Shown here: positions 63,879 to 64,000 of the stretch, one piece after another
How the letters are laid out: each line of letters begins with the position of its first letter
Numbering within the stretch: the first letter of the stretch is position 1
NCBI GenBank assembly: GCA_963757065.1
Contig: CAVWQC010000001.1
Span: 124,001 to 188,000 of the forward strand
Reading direction: 5' to 3'
Source of the DNA: PNON01 sp963757065
GTDB taxonomy: Bacteria > Chloroflexota > Anaerolineae > Anaerolineales > Anaerolineaceae
Length of the DNA stretch: 64,000 bases
Program-made: the position numbers and the translations under genes
The notes under the pieces: model-generated
The model's database searches: none
Seen by the model: only the letters and a program-made list of their open reading frames with translations
Told to the model about the DNA's origin: nothing

Positions 63879-64000
63879 TTATGAACGCCAGAAACCGCGC
63901 CGCAAAGGACGCATATCTTCTGTGGTGATGAACGCATCTGGATCGGTTTCCAGTACGATCGTATCGACTCGATCTATATCCTTGCGCTGGACAGACAGGT
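63879..64000 (-). CDS. YitT/DUF2179 family membrane protein, 3' end only
   Basis: C-terminal 39 residues of a minus-strand gene that continues beyond 64000. The tail reads DRVDTIVLETDPDAFITTED followed by MRPLRRGFWRS, matching the DUF2179 end of YitT-family membrane proteins (DPDAFITT, then RGF). Too short for more; function unknown in general. Confidence 0.7.
   Translation of the reverse strand, partial: LSVQRKDIDRVDTIVLETDPDAFITTEDMRPLRRGFWRS

Overview
The window is about two thirds (1-34.1 kb) an almost complete flagellar gene cluster of an apparently monoderm bacterium, followed by housekeeping, signalling and accessory genes. The lack of the P- and L-ring genes (flgA, flgH, flgI), the pairing of CsrA, FlgM and sigma-28, the Gram-positive-like small flagellar proteins (FlbD, FhlB, the TIGR02530 type), RNase Y, a bifunctional nuclease, and a dnaB - DnaD-like - DnaC/DnaI-like helicase cluster together suggest Chloroflexota, probably Anaerolineae. 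A large secreted protein ending in a YLPMVLP-type tail points the same way. This taxonomic call is inference from gene content; there is no rRNA or other marker in the window. No tRNA, rRNA, CRISPR array, insertion sequence or prophage was seen.

Region 1 (1-15.25 kb, plus strand): the end of fliD, then flaG and fliS (with a sigma-28-like promoter), then a long operon flgC-fliE-fliF-fliG-fliH-fliI-fliJ-lytic transglycosylase-flgB-fliK-flgD-(TIGR02530 protein)-flgE. A strong hairpin follows flgE, then a second FliK-like protein, FhlB and a PilZ protein. Region 2 (15.2-34.1 kb, minus strand): read from right to left this is flbD-motA-motB-fliL-fliM-fliN-fliO-fliP-fliQ-HDOD-receiver, then fliR-flhB-flhA-flhF-small membrane protein-fliA-unknown-two rod proteins, then a sigma-28 promoter and flgM-flgN-flgK-flgL-csrA. 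The two strands converge at csrA and pilZ, whose 3' ends overlap. Together these genes encode the MS ring and C ring, export apparatus, rod, hook, hook-filament junction, cap, stator and the FliA/FlgM/CsrA control circuit. Flagellin, chemotaxis genes, FlhG and FliW are not in the window.

Region 3 (34.4-41.5 kb): an OmpR-type response regulator, a GAF-PAS histidine kinase broken by a one-base frameshift, an M24 peptidase, an MFS transporter, a PAP2-like membrane protein, a metallo-beta-lactamase-fold hydrolase and a methyltransferase. Region 4 (41.7-54 kb): RNase Y, RecX, a YgjP-type metallopeptidase, a YdjC-type deacetylase, a GNAT protein, a large PP2C-like/membrane/repeat protein, and the replication group BFN nuclease-DnaB-DnaD-like (frameshifted)-double DnaC-like ATPase. 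Region 5 (54.2-64 kb): a winged-helix regulator, a GGDEF protein with an overlapping PAS protein, an EamA transporter, a 1306-residue secreted M23 peptidase, an amidase and the end of a YitT-family gene.

The most unusual points are a sequence module shared by FliD and FlgK, an HDOD plus receiver pair inserted between fliQ and fliR, a FliP with a lipobox, a second FliK/FlhB-C pair, a CsrA-like double hairpin before flgE, a tandem-duplicated DnaC-type ATPase, and a large PP2C-like membrane protein of unknown role. All family assignments come from reading the translations by eye; no database search was run.
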